From positions 434,001 through 498,000 of the forward strand of contig CAWAND010000010.1 of assembly GCA_963783335.1 (NCBI GenBank): a stretch of DNA of 64,000 nt, in the 5' to 3' direction. Shown here piece after piece: positions 61,562 to 64,000 of this stretch; position 1 is the stretch's first letter, and every line of letters begins with the position of its first letter. This DNA comes from CAWAND01 sp963783335. Its GTDB lineage: Bacteria > Chloroflexota > Anaerolineae > Anaerolineales > E44-bin32. The notes beneath the pieces were generated by a model. That model saw only the letters and a list, made by a program, of their open reading frames with translations. It was not told the origin of the DNA and did not search any database. The translations under genes were made by a program, and so were the position numbers.

Positions 61562-62233
61562 ATGCCGTATCAAGTGGTGACCTTCGATGTGTACAGCGCC
61601 CTGTTCGATATTGAGAGCAGCCTGACGGGGCGCGTGGCCGACGCTCTGGGCACGACGGTCGGCGCCGGGTCGCTCGTCCAGGCGTGGCGTCGGACCCAGA
61701 TGCACTACGCACTGATCAGCAACGCCTTGGGCATGGGGCGCGTCCCCTTTCGTCTCGTCACGCGACGCGCCTTGGATCTGACGCTCGGCCAGACAGGCGA
61801 TGAATTGGATCATGCCGGCCGCGAGGCCCTGGTCCAGGCATGGGATGAACTTGAGCCCTGGCCTGAGGCCACCGCCGTTCTCAAGGCCGTCCGCCAGGGC
61901 GGGCATCGGATCGCCATCCTCTCCAACGGAGACCAGTCGATGCTGGAAGCGCTGGCTGAGAGGTTGGACATTTCATTCGATGCGATATATTCGGCCGAAG
62001 CCGCCGGCGCGTACAAGCCCAACCCGGCCATCTACCAGCTCCCGTGTGACGACCTGGGAATTGCGCAGTCCGAGATCCTGCATGTGGCGGGTTCGGCCAC
62101 CGACGTCATGGGGGCCAAGTCGGCCGGGCTGCCCTGCGCCTGGTCCAACCGCCGCGGCGATCATCTGCTCGACCCGTCGTTGGCTCCGGATTTCACCTTT
62201 CCCAATCTGCGGGGCTTGCTGGATGTGCTTTGA
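61562..62233 (+). CDS. HAD-superfamily hydrolase, haloacid dehalogenase type
   Basis: A 223-residue enzyme. Motif I FDVYSALFD (nucleophile Asp), motif II LSNGDQS, motif III Lys in YKPNP and motif IV HVAGSATDVMGAKSAGL match the type II 2-haloacid dehalogenase branch; many relatives are phosphatases. Motif I has S-A where dehalogenases usually show G-T. GAGGGAG precedes ATG 61562; the longer frame from 61433 has no support. Confidence 0.87.
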   Translation: MPYQVVTFDVYSALFDIESSLTGRVADALGTTVGAGSLVQAWRRTQMHYALISNALGMGRVPFRLVTRRALDLTLGQTGDELDHAGREALVQAWDELEPWPEATAVLKAVRQGGHRIAILSNGDQSMLEALAERLDISFDAIYSAEAAGAYKPNPAIYQLPCDDLGIAQSEILHVAGSATDVMGAKSAGLPCAWSNRRGDHLLDPSLAPDFTFPNLRGLLDVL

Positions 62234-62301
62234 AACCCCTCCTGGCGTCCGTGGTACGCTACGTGAACCGGCGATAGCTTTCCATTGAGAGGAGGCGAGG
62301 T

Positions 62302-63031
62302 ATGACCACAGCTCAGGCCCTCATCGATGCTCTGATTGCCGAGTACAAGGTCGAGAGGGATTTCATAGATGCGCTCCCAGCCCCTTCGCGCACAAGTCAT
62401 GGGACCCCTGAAGCCTGGAGTGCGCTGGACCTGCAGGGCCACATCACGGCCTGGAAACACCAGACCGTTTTGAGGCTGAGGAACGACCCAGCCGCGATTA
62501 TCGAAGGGTCCGAGCAGGAGACCGACCAGGCCAACGCCGACTTCTTCGACTCGTTCGCCGAACCGCTCCTGGGATGCCATTCTGGGCGACTCCGAAACCA
62601 CCCATCAGGAGCTTGTCGACGAATTGGCCAAGTTGAGCGAGGCCGACCTGGCACAGAGCGATCGGTACGTTTGGCAGGATAGCCTGCCGCTTTGGCGCCG
62701 GTTGGCGAGCACTCTGCTGATCCATCCCTTGATGCACCTGGCGGAACACGCCATCGAACACGGGGATCATGAAGCAGCCCAATCTCTGGCCGACGCCATG
62801 CTGGGACGATTGACACCTCTATCCGATTCTCCGGTCTGGCTGGGGGCGCTCTACTACAACACGGCTTGCATCTCTGCACGCAACGGCGCCCTGGACAAGG
62901 CGTTCAGCCAATTGGAAACGGCCCTTGGACACCGGGAAGACCTCATCCCGTGGTCCAAAGAGGACCCGGACCTTGTCAGCCTTCGTTCTGACAAACGCAT
63001 GGAGAAAATGTACGCCGCTCTGGAGGGTTGA
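62302..63031 (+). CDS. DinB/TPR-like protein (frameshifted)
   Basis: About 243 residues over two frames. The N-terminal part (MTTAQALIDALIAEYKVERD, WSALDLQGHITAWKHQTV) resembles DinB/DfsB-like four-helix proteins. The C-terminal part has a TPR-like helix pair, LYYNTACISARNGALDKAFSQ and LETALGHREDL, ending in the DPDLVSLRSDKRMEKM pattern common in such proteins. One extra base near 62562-62571 breaks the frame; removing it gives FAERSWDAILGDSETTHQEL. GAGGAGGCGAG precedes ATG 62302. Confidence 0.7.
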
Positions 63032-63066
63032 TCGGCCAGAACAATTCATCCCGGGAATAGACGAAC

Positions 63067-63100
63067 CATCCCCTTTGTGAAATTTCTCACAAAGGGGATG
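63067..63100. terminator. Perfect 14-bp hairpin between convergent genes
   Basis: CATCCCCTTTGTGA (63067-63080) pairs with TCACAAAGGGGATG (63087-63100) over AATTTC. The position between two convergent genes suggests a bidirectional terminator. Its core, 63074-63093, is also a good copy of the CRP-like palindrome. Confidence 0.65.
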
Positions 63101-63127
63101 TGTGTTTGACGAGACTGAGGTTACGTC

Positions 63128-64000
63128 TCAGGCGCGCACTTCCTGGCGCTGGAAGAGTACGTACGCCAGCGCGAAGAGCAGGATCACGGCCGCCACCAAT
63201 CCGGTCAGCTGAGGCCAGATCAATCCCAGGCTCTCGCTGAATGGCAGCGGCGAGCCGAGCACAGCCCGGTACAGCTGCACCGGAAGCACCAGTCCCAGGC
63301 TGCGGACCGCCGGGTGAAGCATCCCCACAACCACCTCACTCCACAGCGTGTTGGGTGAGATGCGCGATAGATTCTGCTCCAACCCGGCCTGAGCCAGTAC
63401 CCCCTGCACAGAGCCTGCGCTGGGACTAAGGGCATTCGCCAACAGGCTGGCGACGATCCCCCAGAACAGCGTGAAGAACAGCCAGGTGGCGATCGACGCC
63501 AAGGCTGCCGTGGCGGGCTGGCGGAAGACCACGGAGAAGACCATGGCGATTCCCAGCCAAACGCCGCCATAGCCGATGGTGGCTGCCAGGAAGACCACCG
63601 CCCGGGCGACTTCTTCACCGCTTGGCGGCACCCCCAGGAACATCAGGCCCAGACCCGCCACCAACAACCAGATGGCCGTCATCACGATCGACAGGGTGAC
63701 CAACCCGGCCAGGTACTTGCCGAGCAGAAGACCGTCGCGGTAGATCGGCTGGGCAAGAATTCGGCTCAGCGTTCTCCGGTTGAACTCGCCATTTACCGCA
63801 TCAAAGCCAAGGGCAATCGCCACCAGGGGTGTGAGAAAACCGAGGAAACCGACAAAGGATGGGATCGGCGCCTTGGCCGTGGTGAACAGGGTCAAGAAGA
63901 CGAAGGGGTTTTGGCCACCGGATTTGACCGAACTCGAGCGCGGCGTAGATCGCGCCGGCCGAGGCCAAGAACATCAGGACCTCGAGAATGATCATTCTGG
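63128..64000 (-). CDS. ABC-2 type permease (frameshifted; 5' end may lie outside)
   Basis: At least 290 residues with about six helices. DAVNGEFNRRTLSRILAQPI and DGLLLGKYLAGLV form the conserved ABC-2 motif after the first loop. The first frame (MIILEVLMFLASAGAIYAAL, EFGQ) joins the second (SGGQNPFVFLTLFTTAK) if one A is removed from the run at plus-strand 63923-63925. ATG 63995 may be the start, or the gene may continue beyond the window. Its ATPase is not in view. Confidence 0.78.

Noticed and set aside
1..64000. tRNA, rRNA, riboswitch, insertion sequence or prophage
   Set aside because: None was recognised by reading both strands; short structured RNAs could still be missed without covariance searches.

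Overview
The window looks like a contiguous piece of a GC-rich bacterial chromosome, most plausibly from the Chloroflexota (Anaerolineae-like) and probably assembled from a metagenome. This is inferred from gene style: many lipoproteins with Thr/Pro/Ala-rich linkers, frequent GTG and TTG starts behind good purine-rich ribosome binding sites, a Reg_prop hybrid kinase, SpoIIE-type phosphatases, WXG100-like proteins, and no outer-membrane biogenesis genes. No rRNA, tRNA, CRISPR array, insertion sequence or phage was found.

Layout. 1-5.3 kb: a TetR tail, an alpha/beta hydrolase, a divergent DUF1579-like gene, an arsR / thioredoxin-like / ArsP-like permease operon with a clear operator, and a TMEM175-like channel. 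5.3-15.2 kb: lipoproteins, small conserved proteins, a frameshifted PD-(D/E)XK Fe-S nuclease, a TolB-like propeller lipoprotein, a hydrolase, a SpoIIE phosphatase with an unusual N-terminus, and a deaminase. 15.2-25.7 kb: a frameshifted GT39-like glycosyltransferase, a giant hybrid histidine kinase translationally coupled to a REC-PP2C protein, a phosphopantetheinyl transferase, an SDR and an SH3-like lipoprotein. 25.8-32.7 kb (minus): a five-gene electron-transfer operon of ferredoxin, FAD oxidoreductase, b-type membrane cytochrome, a 36-heme cytochrome and a 21-heme cytochrome. 33-38.5 kb: three secreted lipoproteins and an M29 aminopeptidase. 38.5-51.2 kb: a DeoR-controlled amino-sugar PTS locus with a fused EIIC-EIID, EIIB, EIIA, HPr, NagA, four SIS proteins, a TauE-type exporter, a Gfo/Idh dehydrogenase and a PfkB kinase. 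51.3-57.5 kb: membrane proteins, an autoregulated C-terminal-HTH ArsR regulator, an MFS transporter and an ABC-2 transporter. 57.5-64 kb: a WXG100-like secreted protein with an EspG-like partner, an ECF sigma/anti-sigma pair, a HAD hydrolase, a DinB/TPR protein and part of a second ABC-2 permease.

How the genes work together. The cytochrome operon reads as a route from NAD(P)H or ferredoxin through the membrane to very long extracytoplasmic heme wires. The two wires share one plan, 6 hemes + n x 3 hemes + 3 hemes, with n = 9 and n = 4, and part of the longer one is a recent 201-bp tandem expansion. The PTS locus reads as uptake, deacetylation, deamination/isomerisation and phosphorylation of an N-acetylhexosamine. 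A CRP-like palindrome (TTTGTGA-N6-TCACAA) recurs in at least eight intergenic regions and probably marks a global regulon. Eight genes are broken by single-base frameshifts, seven in the same direction, which suggests residual sequencing indels rather than true decay.
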